A DNA stretch of 53,561 nt, taken from NCBI GenBank assembly GCA_002747975.1, contig PDRA01000021.1, forward strand, positions 1 through 53,561, given 5' to 3'. Both the position numbers and the translations under genes were made by a program. Shown here piece by piece: positions 21,194 through 31,900 of this stretch (positions are counted from its first letter, which is position 1; each line of letters opens with the position of its first letter). The notes beneath the pieces are model-generated. The model was given only the letters and a program-made list of their open reading frames with translations, ran no database searches and was not told the DNA's origin. This stretch comes from Candidatus Altimarinota bacterium. Its GTDB lineage: Bacteria > Patescibacteriota > Gracilibacteria > BD1-5 > UBA2023.

Positions 21194-21733
21194 CTACTCA
21201 CTTGATACCTCGGTCGAGAGGCCATATATGACATAGTCACTTGACTGGAGTTTTTCTGAATCGACACCAGCTTTTTTACAAGTCAACTCAAAATACCTTT
21301 GTGGTGACGGATCATTTTGTATCATTTTTGGGAGAATAATTGACATCACACCCAAACTCTGAGAGAGAAAAATAATTCATTCACTCTTGATATCAAGCTC
21401 ATCAATTGACTTAAGAAGACGACGAGCATTTTGCCCCAAAACATCAACACGAATTGATATTTTTGCAAGTTCATCTACATTTTGTAAATTCTGAGAAAAT
21501 CGAGGATCTTTGAGAGTCAAAAGCGCTAAATCAATACATTCTAAGAAGCTATTTTCTTTTTGACACTGGATTCGCCCAGCTGATGCAATGACCTTTTGGT
21601 CAAGATATAGCGTGATAAAAAGAGCGTCTTTTTGTGTTGTAAATTTCAGCATATCAGACTCAACATCTGCCTGTGAGAGAATACGTTTTTCTGCCAAATA
21701 TGTTTGGAGAGCTCTGCGAACGAGAAGGTGCAT
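21194..21733 (-). CDS. AMMECR1-like domain protein
   Basis: The protein has 179 residues; an in-frame TGA (Gly) splits it under the standard code. The core fits the AMMECR1 domain: an N-terminal helix (LVRRALQTYLAEK), ALFITLYLDQKVIASAGRI in place of the usual VTL-x-G-x-L-R-G-C-I-G, then CIDLALLTLKDPRFSQNL (the family's A-x-x-D-P-R-F) and ISIRVDVLGQ. The usual GCIG loop reads SAGRI here, so it is a divergent member. The biochemical role of the family is not settled; some members sit beside MEMO and radical SAM proteins, which are not seen here. It converges with nth. Confidence 0.65.
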
Positions 21734-21745
21734 AAAAATAAAAAT

Positions 21746-22540
21746 TTAGGAATTAAGAAGTTCTTTTTCTACGGTTTTGAGAGAGGCTTTTTCAATTTCT
21801 TCTATATTTCAAAATACATTTCCAAGCATATCTTTTCCTGTTGAAATATAGAGTGTGTAATAGAGATACTTGATAAAAAAAGTCAAAAAAGTAAAAAGCG
21901 TAAAGGCAATCATCGATATACCCATCAAGATAAATAGAGCCGCCTCTGAATCAGATGCTCCTTTAAAAAACCAAAACACTAATCCACTCGTAAGAATCAG
22001 ACTAATAATATTAGCATAAAAAGAAAGGAGGATATAGCGATACTGTGTAATCATCCCAGAAAGGAGCTCAAGCCCAAAAAGTGTCAACAAAATATGCACT
22101 AAATAGACATAGAGTATATTAGAAGTTTCAATTCCTGACTGCGAAGAAACAATCAGATAAATCGGCATCATACAGATATACAACAAAACAGTAAAAACTG
22201 AAACCTGTACATAGAGAATCCTATTTCTCGTATAGACATACGGAAAGAGCGTACGAGCCGCCCAAATATATATCATACTTGCAACCCAAAGAGCAAACAT
22301 CGCAATCATAGAAAGAATCATCGGTGAAACACCGCTTTCAAGTGAAAATCGCCCCAGAGTAAAAAATGCTGAAATAAGCACACTTACCGACGTAAGAAAT
22401 CCACAAAACAAAGCGACCAATGTCATCAGCAAAATTCCTGTCCAGTCTATTTTTGGAGGACCAAGACGCTCTTCATTGGTCTGAGTCATTTCTTGGAAAA
22501 AATCATTATTTTGATTTTGTTGCAGTATCTGATCTGTCAT
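21746..22540 (-). CDS. Multi-pass membrane protein of unknown function
   Basis: The protein has 264 residues. A polar Gln/Asn-rich N-terminal tail of about 30 residues (TDQILQQNQNN) precedes six or more hydrophobic segments between residues 35 and 235 (for example ILLMTLVALFCGFLTSV, ILSMIAMFALWVASMIYIW, VFTVLLYICMMPIYLIV). The C-terminal tail is acidic. No family signature is recognised. The ATG at 22540 lies 35 nt inside lspA, so the two genes are coupled, and the AMMECR1-like gene begins 13 nt after its stop. Confidence 0.8.
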
Positions 22541-23048
22541 AGAAAAAATAATAAAAAAGTATAAAAATGACACCAATTGAGATTATTATATCCGCAAAAT
22601 TAAAAATAGCAAAATATTTAAGTGAAAAAAAATCAATAACGTATCCATGAAATATTCGCTCATAGGTATGAGAAAGCGCCCCAGCAAGGATACACACATA
22701 TCAAATATCGAGAAGTTTTGACTTCTTTGGATACTCTGTGAATACAAAATATACTCAAATAGCTATGACTAGTACAAGGGTCAAAATCTTGAGGAAAAAA
22801 CCTGGAATATGAAATGAAAAAGCGACTCAAGTATTGTACGAAAGCTGAATTCCAAATATATCTGACAAAAGAGGGAAGTACTGATACAAAATCCTCTCAT
22901 CAGCAACAGACACGCAAGAAATTGATGATGTTCCTGTGTAGGGACAACCAAAAACCATTGCCTGAAACACTCCATGAAAAAACCATTTGCTTATGGCATC
23001 AATAGCTATCAAAATAATGATAGATATAATTATTACAAATTTTCGCAT
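22506..23048 (-). CDS. lspA: Lipoprotein signal peptidase (signal peptidase II)
   Basis: The protein has 180 residues with four hydrophobic segments, as expected for this inner-membrane aspartyl protease that cuts lipoprotein signal peptides. Motifs are IDAISKW, YNTGVAFSF, GYVIDFF with D139, and FNFADI with D153; these two aspartates match the catalytic pair. The block that normally reads GNLIDR is SHTYER here (residues 126-131), so the enzyme is divergent but its catalytic pair is intact. Three TGA-Gly codons occur. The downstream membrane-protein gene overlaps it. Confidence 0.88.
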
Positions 23049-23078
23049 TATAGAGAAATTAAGAGTTATTTTGAAAAG

Positions 23079-23103
23079 TCATTGTGAACTTGATTCAGAA
23101 GCT
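23079..23103. repeat. Degenerate copy of the GIY-YIG-associated palindrome
   Basis: This 25-nt segment (GTCATTGTGAACTTG at its left end) differs by two bases from the palindrome at 25731-25755 next to the GIY-YIG gene. It lies directly beyond the GIY-YIG gene remnant, in the same relative place and orientation as the intact element. Confidence 0.75.
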
Positions 23104-23110
23104 TCAAATG

Positions 23111-23215
23111 CTATTGTTCAATACATTTATAACATAAATTTTTCCCATTTGGATTTTGCTTTTTTATGAGTTCAATTTTCCATTGTCTTTTCCAGTTTTT
23201 AAATTGTTTTTCTTT
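23111..23215 (-). pseudogene. Remnant of a GIY-YIG gene, 3' end only
   Basis: Read in this frame, 34 codons before a TAG encode a peptide that aligns along its whole length with the C terminus of the intact GIY-YIG protein at 25764-26060: KEKQFKNWKRQWKIELI against REKQIKNWKRSWKIELI, both ending in CIEQ or LIEQ. An in-frame TAA lies just upstream and no N-terminal half is present. The mazG-like gene runs through the same bases in another frame. Confidence 0.8.
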
Positions 23216-23601
23216 TTACAAAATTCATCATATTCACACTGCAAAACTTCTTTTTGTTGCTTTTTGGTATCATTCCACTGGTTTCATTCGTCTCCATTTT
23301 TCCCAATTCTTGCTTCAAATTTTGTCAAGCATCGATCAAAAACCCGAGATTTCTTGATTTTTCCTTCTTGTTCTAGGCTTTCAAGAAGACACATGTAATC
23401 CCAGAAAACATCTCAAAGCTCATCCTCGAGATACATAAATTTATCTGGATTTTCGAGTTCTTCCTTGACCTCCTGTATTTCATCTTGGATTCCTTCGATA
23501 TAGGTCGAATGTCACTTAAAAAATCCGCGATTATCAACCGTATTAAAAAAAGTGATTCTCTTATGAATCAGGCGAATAATGTTTTGAATGGTTTGAATCA
23601 T
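23164..23601 (-). CDS. MazG-like nucleotide pyrophosphohydrolase
   Basis: The protein has 145 residues. The MazG signature is clear: EIQEVKEEL near residues 41-49 and LEDELGDVFWDYMCLLE near 59-75, which supply the E-x-x-E and E-x-x-D metal ligands. Such enzymes hydrolyse NTPs or dNTPs to NMP and pyrophosphate, often for house-cleaning of altered nucleotides. The remaining part is charged and helical. The last 15 or so codons (KKKNNLKTGKDNGKLNS) are read out of frame through the GIY-YIG remnant, so the natural C terminus seems to have been replaced. It lies 5 nt downstream of vanW in the tyrS-vanW-mazG operon. Confidence 0.82.
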
Positions 23602-23606
23602 AAAAT

Positions 23607-24491
23607 CTAAAATTGTAAGCAAGTAAAGTTGTTCTGATTAAAATAATTGGAATTGATAGGGTAGAGAACAGGTGCAAAATTAGTAGCAATCTTCTGAGTT
23701 TTTTGGATTTTTCCCTCTCTTTTTTCTTCTCGCCAAATTTCATTATAACGAAAGTATTGTTGATTTTTAGAGGCAAATGTATGATTTTTCTCAAAAATAT
23801 GAAATTTTTGGGGAATTCTGTTAAGAGAAAGAAGTTGTCATTTGAGATGTTTATCGGTGAGCCAAATTTTGATTTGTATGGGTGAATGAGAAGTATTTTT
23901 GATCTGCAAATCAATATAGTTTTGAACAATGGTTGCTCCGCTGCCAAAAGGCAAGACTCGTCCAGAGTCGGGAAATATATCGACACTGTGATGATATCTT
24001 TCGACAACTTCACATGGCACATGAAGCCAAATCCAATAAAAGAAGTTAGCAAGCTGACACAATCAACCACCAAGTCATTCTTTGACTTTCCCATTTGAAA
24101 TCAACATTCCATCAACATAGCCTTTGTCTCGAGACAGTGTACCAAGAATATTCCAAAAAGAAAACACCTTTCCCGGTTCGATAATCACCATATCAAATTT
24201 TTTGATCGCTTGACGAATGTTGATAATTTTTTGTTCTTGCAAACGAGGATTGCTATCACCAAGCCTGCGTCTCAAAACAGATTGATGCCGAGCTGCTATA
24301 TTCGGAAAATACGCCGTTCATTTCTTATAGCAAATATTTGCATTAAAAATATTACTGAATTTTCTCTTTGCTCTTTTTATCTCCATAATTGACTTTCGAA
24401 GGTTTGGATAGCGTACAGAAAGAGGAATTCGCTTGGGATTTTCATAGCGAAAGATCTGATTCTCAAGGATTTTCCTCAATTCTGCATTCAT
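23607..24491 (-). CDS. VanW-family protein
   Basis: The protein has 294 residues. It carries the VanW signature in order: FDMVIIEPGKVFSFW, NILGTLSRDKGYVDG, ISNGKVKEGLGGGLCQLAN, VVERYHHSVDIFPDSG and LPFGSGATIVQNYIDLQIKN. Two glycines of the GLGGG block are encoded by TGA. VanW proteins accompany some vancomycin-resistance clusters but are also common alone; their function is unknown and thought to concern the envelope. No signal peptide is visible at this start. It begins 3 nt after tyrS ends. Confidence 0.9.
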
Positions 24492-24494
24492 AGC

Positions 24495-25670
24495 TTATAA
24501 AACAATTCTTACTGCTTTTTTCTTCCCCATCTGGAGCAACTGTGGCTCGTCAGAAAGTGTGACTTCTTGACGCATATCATCAATTTTTTCACCATCAAGT
24601 CGCACCGATCCACCAGAGACCGCATTTCACACATCACCAGAAGTCCCACAAAATTTGACAGCTTTGAGAAGATTTCCAATCGTAATTTTTCCACTTTCGA
24701 CCATTTCATGTTGCCCAAGAGAAACAAGCTCTATATGAGAAGTATCATTTTCGTCATATGGCTTTCCATGGTACATTGTGATAATTCTTTGAGCGAGCTC
24801 TTTTTTGAGGATATTTGGATGCTCACCATCTTGTATTCGAGTTTTTATCTGCTCAATCTCTTCGAGTGTTGCATCTGTTGCAAGCTCAAAATAGTGAACA
24901 ATCAAATCATCTTGTACATTGATCAATTTTTGATACATAGACTGCGGCGCCTCATCAATAAGAATACAATTTGGTCTGGTTTTACTCATCTTCTCTCCAT
25001 CCGTCCCAAGAAGCAAATCAAACGTCATAATATCTTGTTTTGGCATATCAAAAGCGCTCATAATCCGTCTTCAAGCAAGCAAATTAAAGTACTGATCATT
25101 TCCACCGAGCTCAACATCACACGATCCGTACTTACGAGCAATGCATACACTATCATATCCTTGCATAATAGGGTAGAGAAATTCCTGCAGAGAAATTCGC
25201 ATTCCTGCCTTGTATCGCTTTGAGAAGTTATCACGATCGAGCATTTCTGCTACTGAGAAATTTTTTGCAAGCTCACCAACTCCAGCAAAATTGACCGCAT
25301 CAAGACCTTCACTATTATAATAAATCTCAATTTTTTCTGTATCAATTACTTTTGCAAACTTTTGCAAAAAAGCCTCGGCATTGGCTCGAGTTTCTTCTCG
25401 AGTAAGCATTGGTCGCTCCGCATCTTTATCACTCGTGTCACCAACTTGAGCCGTCGCATCACCAAATAAAAGCACGATTTTGTGTCCCATTTTCTGAAAT
25501 TCTTTGAGCTTGAGAAAGGGGACCATATGTCCAATATGAACCTTTGCTGCTGTCGGATCAATCCCAAATTTTATAGTCAACTTTTGCCCTGATGCAAGTT
25601 TTTTCTCGAGATTTTCCCGATCGATAATATTAGAGACTCATTTTGTGAGAAGGTTTTGAATTTGATTCAT
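24495..25670 (-). CDS. tyrS: Tyrosyl-tRNA synthetase
   Basis: The protein has 391 residues, bacterial length. It charges tRNA-Tyr. The class I signatures are HIGH at residues 45-48 (FGIDPTAAKVHIGHM) and KMSKT at 227-231. GCDVELGGNDQYFN-like residues (here SCDVELGGNDQYFNLL) form the tyrosine pocket. An S4 RNA-binding domain ends the protein (ITIGNLLKAVKF, GGSVRLDGEKI). An in-frame TGA-Gly separates the two halves under the standard code. AT-rich tandem TTAGAA-like motifs lie just upstream (about 25675-25710). Confidence 0.96.
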
Positions 25671-25730
25671 AGAGATTAGAAATTAGAATTTAGAATTTAG
25701 AGAATAGAAGGTAAATAATTTACATATTGA

Positions 25731-25755
25731 GTCATTCTGAACTTGATTCAGAATC
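25731..25755 (+). repeat. Palindrome at the 3' side of the GIY-YIG gene
   Basis: A 25-nt segment with arms ATTCTGA (25734-25740) and TCAGAAT (25748-25754) around ACTTGAT. It shares its frame GTCATTC..ACTTGAT..GAATC with the copy at 26078-26102, which faces the opposite way. Confidence 0.85.
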
Positions 25756-25763
25756 TTCAAATT

Positions 25764-26060
25764 TTATTGTTCAATAAGTTTATAAAATAAATCTTCCCAG
25801 TCTTTGTTTTCTTTTTCAATTAATTCAATTTTCCACGACCTTTTCCAATTTTTTATCTGCTTTTCACGAATAATTGCAGATTCAATCGTATCAAAAGATT
25901 CATAGTATACAAGCTTTTTACAATTATATTTTGCAGAAAATGATCCCTTATGAATAATTTCCTTATATTCAGAAATTCTTTTTATAAGATCAGAAGTAAC
26001 ACCGGTATACAAACTTCACTGATAATTATTTGTCGTAATGTATACATATCAATTTGTCAT
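25764..26060 (-). CDS. Small GIY-YIG nuclease-domain protein
   Basis: The protein has 98 residues, the size of single-domain GIY-YIG proteins. The motif appears as GYVYI near residues 4-8 and YTGVTSDLIKRISEY near residue 18; two glycines (residues 4 and 16) are encoded by TGA, so only the ATG at 26060 restores the fold. The conserved E lies in IIREKQIKNW. Such proteins are nucleases of uncertain role in the free-standing form and often occur as many near-identical copies. It is bounded by facing palindromes on both sides (25731-25755 and 26078-26102), and a decayed copy of its 3' end lies at 23111-23215, which together point to a mobile unit. Confidence 0.88.
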
Positions 26061-26077
26061 ATTTTCTAAATAAGGAA

Positions 26078-26102
26078 GATTCCGGATCAAGTCCGGAATG
26101 AC
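26078..26102 (-). repeat. Palindrome at the 5' side of the GIY-YIG gene
   Basis: Arms ATTCCGGA (26079-26086) and TCCGGAAT (26092-26099) enclose TCAAG. On the minus strand it starts GTCATTCCGGACTTGAT. The perfect GC-rich stem next to the clpP stop could also serve as a transcription terminator for clpP. Confidence 0.85.
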
Positions 26103-26107
26103 TTTTT

Positions 26108-26713
26108 TTACAACACCTTATCTATAAGCCCATATTTCATCGCTTCTTTCGCGCTCATATAGTTATCACGATCACAATCTTTTCGGATAGTCTCAAGGTC
26201 TTGACCCGTATGATCAGCAAGGATCTTATAGAGCGTATCACCTGTTTTCATAATATGATCAGCGGCAATCTTGATATCGACAGCTTGACCCTCCATGCCA
26301 CCAAGTGGCTGATGAATCATCACTTCCGAATGCTTGAGTGCGTAGCGTTTTCCCTTCGCACCACCAGCCAAGATAATCGATCCCATCGAAGCCGCAAGTC
26401 CGACACAAATCGTGATAACATCTGGTTTGATATACTGCATGGTGTCATAGATTGCAAGTCCAGCCGTCACATGTCCTCCTGGAGAATTCACATACAGGGT
26501 AATTGGTTTTTTTGGATCCATTTTTTCAAGAAAAAGTAGCTGTGCTACAACTGTATTTGCAACAGCAGAATCAATCGCATCACCGAGAAAAATCACACGA
26601 TCCTCGAGCAGGCGAGAATAGATATCATAGGCTCGCTCTTGACCACCGACCTTATCGATGACAGTTGGAATAAGTCAAGCACTTATATGCTTGTGTTTCG
26701 ATTTTTTAGACAT
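26108..26713 (-). CDS. clpP: ATP-dependent Clp protease proteolytic subunit
   Basis: The protein has 201 residues, family length. It forms the tetradecameric proteolytic chamber that works with ClpX or ClpA/C. The triad is S109 in [12 protein letters not shown]134 in EVMIHQP and D183 in [17 protein letters not shown] and the head-tail GQAVDI region are present. The start at 26713 gives the normal N-terminal loop ([20 protein letters not shown]), with one glycine from TGA. No ClpX gene is near; the partner must lie elsewhere. Confidence 0.96.
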
Positions 26714-26791
26714 AGACAAAAATTTAAAAAAATACGAGGTAATTATATAAAGAAACCGAAAAAAAGCAAAAGGAAGTTGAACTTTTCCCTC

Positions 26792-26819
26792 TTTACTTTT
26801 AAGGGATTTTTTATATAAT
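26792..26819 (+). promoter_or_regulatory. Promoter of the glycosyltransferase gene, leaderless type
   Basis: TTTACT at 26792-26797 and TATAAT at 26814-26819 are 16 nt apart. The ATG at 26826 is only 6 nt beyond the -10 box, so the transcript should start at or near the start codon. Confidence 0.6.
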
Positions 26820-26825
26820 GCTCGC

Positions 26826-28013
26826 ATGAAAACAAAGAAAAAAATCCTCTTGTTTCACGATATCTTCCTGATGAAGGGCGGGGCAGAGCGGATGAATATC
26901 GAAATTGCTAAGATTCTTGATGCCGATATTGCAACAGCCTACTGGTCACCAGATTGCTATGATGCTCGATTTATGGGATTCAAGTGAAATATTATTCAGG
27001 TACACCCACATTTCAAAAAAGGTATGCTGGGTTTTATAAAAATGAAATGGCGATTTTTCCGATCAAAAAAAATTCTCAAAGAATATGAGATTGTTTTTTT
27101 CTCAAATGAAGCGATTTCAGCAATTTGGGGACTCTCAGAGCATCAAAAAAGTTTTTATTATGCTCACTCGATTTCTAGGCATCTCTTCGATCTCTATGAT
27201 GAGTATCTAGCAAAAGTACCAAGGATGGCAAAAATTCCATATAAAATCACTGCTTTTTTCTTAAAAAAAATCTACCTTTCTGAGATAAAAAAAGTCGATA
27301 CTCTTTTTGTCAATTCAAAGACAAACAAAAAAAGAGCAGGGAAGTGGCTTGGGAGAAAGGATGCACACATCCTCTATCCACCGGTAGATACAAAAAAGTT
27401 CTCTCCAGAACATAATACCCATTTTCGCGAAAAGTTTCCATGACTGCCAAATACTTTTTTTCTCTCCTTTGCACGACTGACGCATACAAAGCGTATTGAC
27501 CATATTATCGAAGCCTTTCGAAGTATGCCTGATAAAAATGTTGTTATTCTTTTTGGTCCTGAAGATTCTCAGCGAGAAGAATATATGAGACTTGCCGAGA
27601 TTGAACCAACCAAAGAAAAATGAAAAGCCATTCAAAGTAAAAAATATCCAAATATTTACTTCTATTGCCTCAAAAACAATGATGATCTTGTCGATTGCAT
27701 TAGAAATGCCACAGCTACAATCGCTGTTAGTAAAAATGAAGATTTTTGAATGGTCGTAACCGAATCTGCCGCCTGTGGAACTCCAGTTATTGCCATCAAT
27801 GAATGAGGATTCCAAGAGACTATAAAAGTCTGAGAAAACTGACTTTTCCTTGATACCCATGATGACACGCATATATATGCTGCAATTATCAAGATGATAA
27901 CCGAAACCCCAGAAACTTACTGGGAAAAACTGGCAAAAACTTGCACGAACTCAATTGAAGAATTTTCTCTCGAGAATTTTGAGAAAAAACTCAAAGAATT
28001 TGTAGAAAAATAA
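26826..28013 (+). CDS. Glycosyltransferase family 4 (GT-B fold)
   Basis: The protein has 395 residues. The N-terminal acceptor domain opens with ILLFHDIFLMKGGAERM, typical of GT4 enzymes. VDTLFVNSKTNKKRAGKWL and ILYPPVDTKKFSP mark the interdomain region. The C-terminal donor domain has FFLSFARLTHTKRIDHIIEAF, the EDFGMVVTESAACGTPVIA block with the E-x7-E motif, and INEGGFQETI. It transfers a sugar from a nucleotide-sugar donor onto a glycan or lipid acceptor at the membrane. The sugar is not predictable. Several key glycines (GFKG, the GMVV glycine, NEGG) are TGA codons. Confidence 0.92.
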
Positions 28014-28076
28014 GTTTGTAAAAAAGAGAAAAATATGATAGTATGCTTCTATATTCTATTATAAATCAAGAAAATT

Positions 28077-28997
28077 ATGGAAGTTACGCCAAATATATCT
28101 GACTGGGAAGAGATGTTGCATATACATCTTGCACGACCAGAATCGTTCAAAAATAATCTTGATACAGAAAATGAAGATTTTAAAAATCTTCCGGAAAGAT
28201 TGGGCAATTTTTTAATAGATACAGGATTTATACAAGGAATGGAGTATACAAATCGATGGCATGATGAATATAATTCTCGATCAAAAAAGATATTTATGTG
28301 ATTGCATAATATGCCAGAGAATGCAAGACAACGATTTATTGTCATGCTTTGAGATTCATTTCCTTTGGATTGAGACGAAACAAAAAGATATACAATACTT
28401 CATGAAACTTCCCATGCGTATCAGGAATATTTATACCATAAAGAACTCTCAGAAAATAATGTATGAATAAATAATTGAAGTGCTGCTAATATATGGGCAC
28501 AAGAAGTATTAAAGGGTACTATGGATTCTACTTATGCAATACTTTGGAAAGAAATGTATGATATAAGAATGAGAGATTTATGACGAACTCATGGGCTCTC
28601 TACTTTTGGGAGTGTTGAGAATTATACAATTCCAGATAATGAAGAGGAAAGCGATAGAAAAGAGGAAAAGGAAAGAAAAAAGAGAGAAAATAAGAGAAGC
28701 CAAGCAGCTATAAGGGCTATTGAAGATGCCAATGAACTCGTCAACATGTACTTATGGGACCCCACATATCTACAAAACTTTCTGCGCTATATAAGTTGAC
28801 AACTGCATTTTAGCGACGAACAAATCTATAATGAATGATTTGTAAAAATCACAAAAGAATACGCAAATATTCTTCTCGAACTCATATGAAATTATGTGGA
28901 AGAAATGATGAAAACCATATCGAAACATGAAGACAGTAAAGAGAGGGGTTTACGTACAAGAAAGGTTTTTAATCATACATTGATACAAACCCTATAA
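28077..28997 (+). CDS. Unknown protein with an HExxH zinc-peptidase motif
   Basis: The protein has 306 residues. The stretch RYTILHETSHAYQEYLYH contains H109-E110-T-S-H113, the zincin zinc-binding helix, followed by a plausible third ligand further on (ANIWAQEVLKG). No signal peptide or membrane segment is seen. A highly charged Lys/Glu region (about residues 190-220) leads to a helical C-terminal part. It has several TGA-Gly codons. I cannot place it in a named family. The gene stands alone between a glycosyltransferase and the converging dnaE, with stops 2 nt apart. It may be a metallopeptidase, but HExxH alone can arise by chance. Confidence 0.75.
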
Positions 28998-28999
28998 TC

Positions 29000-31900
29000 T
29001 TATATTCTCTCTCATACCCATTTTTTTAACTTTTCGATACTTGCAAGGAAAATTTTTGTGGTTTTTTTCTTATCAGAAATACTGATAAATATTTCAATAT
29101 CTCACTTCTCTTGAGATTCAAGGAATTTCTTGAGTTCAAGGAGGTCATCTCGAGTCCAAAAAGGAGGGACTACAATCGTATATCTTTTTACATCTTGTTC
29201 ATGAGCATCTTCATGAGTATCTCATTTCTGAAATCTTTTTGCTAATGCAAAAAATTGCGATATAGTAAACACTTTTACAGCGCTCGTGTCTTTTTTGGCT
29301 TCATCTTTTTTTCCAAAACCAGCAGAAGGGGAGACAGATATCTCACCTCGCTCATCATCAAAACGCAACCTTCCATTGGCTATAACCATATGATCTTCTT
29401 GGATTTTATATTGATAGGCGTCAAAATCCTTAGGGAAGACAAGAATCCGAAAATCAAATCATTTACTTTCCACTCGAGCAACAATCATTTTGCCACCAGA
29501 TTTTGTTGGAATATGTCGCACCTCAGCGATAAAACCAATAAGTGTCGCATACTGAGACTCCTCTTTTTGTTTTTGTTGAGATTTGTCCTTTTTTGTATCA
29601 TTTTTTTCATTTTGTCAGGATGAAGTTCACTCTAGATTTTCTTGAGTATCTTCATTTTCCTGAATCAAATCATCACCAGAATTCCGCCTTTCAATCCAGT
29701 CATAAATAACTTTTGTATTTTTTGATTTTTGCTCAACAAAATCACCAACCATATCCATCGGATGACCTGAAACCGGATATCCTATCATTTCTTTTTCTCA
29801 TTTGAGCCTCTTCTCAAATGTCATCGGTTCAGCTTTTTCGAGCTCAAAAGATACACCAGAATCATCTTCCATCATATCAAAAAGTCCGATTTGAGAAGTC
29901 TCATTCTTGTGCTCGATTTCCTTGAGATAAGCGGTCATTTTTGGGATACTCTTCAAAAGAGAATTCCGCTCACCAAACTGATCCAACGCACCAGAGTAAA
30001 TCAAAGATTCAAGCGATTTTTTATTGATAACAGCTCCACCGGTACGCGAAATAAAATCTTCAATTGAGGTAAATTTTTGCTTTTTGACACTTTCTCGAAT
30101 CTTGGCAATCGGAACATCTCAGAGTCATTTTATGGCTTTAAGTCAGAAGCGAATATTTGCATTATCAATAAAAGTAAAGTGTCCTCGAGATTCATTGACA
30201 TCTGGGGGGAGAATCTCAATTCACTTCGCGCGAGCTTCTTCGATTTCAAGACGAATTCGATCGGTATCTTCTTCATCACTGACCATAAGAGCTACCATAG
30301 ATTCAGTGGGGTAGTAGGTTTTCATATATGCCGTTTGATACGCAATCATCGAGTAGCAGGCAGCATGCGATTTATTAAACCCATATCCAGCAAATGGCTC
30401 AATAATATCGTCAAAGATATATACTGCCAAATCCTTTGGATGTCCTGCCTGTATGGCTGCATCGATGAATTTTTCTCGCTGTTCCATGAGAAGTTTGTAT
30501 TTTTTCTTACCGATGGCACGACGAAGTATATCGGCTTCACCGAGTGAAAACCCTGCAAATGCCTGTACGATTTGCATAATCTGCTCCTGATACACAGCAA
30601 TACCATAGGTTGGCTTTAGGATGTTTTCGAGGGAAGGATGTGGGTATTCTACTGTCTTTCGTCCAAATTTTCTATCGATAAATTCTGGAATATACTGCAG
30701 CGGACCAGGACGGTACAATGAAACCATCGCAATCAAATCCTCAAAACTCGACGGTTTGAGATCTTTGAGATAACGCCGCATCCCCACCGACTCAAACTGA
30801 AAGACTCCAGTTGTATCTCACTCTCCAAAAAGTGAGAGTACCTTTGGATCTTCATAATCAATCTTGAGAAGGTCGATTTCAACGCCATGTACATCTTTGA
30901 CAATTTTGACCGCTCTGTCCAGGATAGCAAGGTTCCGCAAACCAAGAAAATCCATCTTGAGAAGTCAAAGGTCTTCAAGTGGACCAGCAGAAAACTGTGT
31001 TACCGTCGTGCTGGGGTCTTTTGGTGGTGGTTGAAGCGGGCAAAAATGTGTCATCGGTTCTGGAGCAATGATAACGGCGCACGCATGAACTCAAAGCTGT
31101 CGAACGGTTCATTCTAGACGAATTGCACTATCGATTACTTTTTTGTAATTTGTGTTTGTTTCATAGGCTTCTTTGAATTCTGGTGATTCTTCGAGTGCTC
31201 ACTTCAGGGAAATTCATGGTTTAGCTGGTATGAGTTTTGCAAAATCATTCATCTCCTGAAAAGGAATACCAAGAGCTCTTCCAGCATCTTTGACCGCTGC
31301 TCGAGCAGCCAGCGTCCCAAAAGTACACACCTGTGTGACATGATCAGCTCCATACTTTTCCCGTACATATGAGAGCACTTTGTCTCGACCTTCATCAGAA
31401 AAATCCACATCAATATCGGGCATAGACACACGAGATGGATTTAGAAATCGCTCGAAGAGAAGTCAGTATTTGATTGGATCAATATCGGTAATTCCTGATA
31501 AATATGCCAATATCGCCCCAGCCGCCGATCATCGCCCGGGTCCAACCGGCACTCAGTGCTCTTTTCCATACAAAATAAAATCTGCCACAATACAAAAATA
31601 ACCATTAAATCCCATGATATTAACGACAGAAAGCTCATATTCAAGGCGATCAACGAGGAATTTTTTTTCTTCATCTAAATGCGAAATAAGATCTTTTTTT
31701 TCTTGAGAATACGATGATTTTGCAATGTCCTGAAGCTCTTCGACAGAAATAGTATTTATCTCTCTCTTTTCTTTTGGTACAATGATTTTTTGCAACAGTA
31801 TATCCTGCTGTTTTTCATCAAATCAAAAGCCATATCGGGTATTGAGTCATTTAATACACAGCTGTCGCAAAAACCACTCCTCACTTCAAAAGGATTGAAA

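Larger units (their letters stand above)
25731..26102. mobile_element. Palindrome-bounded GIY-YIG element
   Basis: The unit of about 370 bp holds one GIY-YIG gene and ends in two related 25-nt palindromes in inverted orientation. It sits between tyrS and clpP, with its right end 5 nt from the clpP stop. A partial second copy (palindrome plus 3' end of the gene) occurs near 23079-23215. Mobility is inferred from the copies and borders; no target-site duplication was identified. Confidence 0.55.

Noticed and set aside
23156-23398. Plus-strand frames over the MazG-like region
   Set aside because: They are shadows of the minus-strand gene with the MazG signature.
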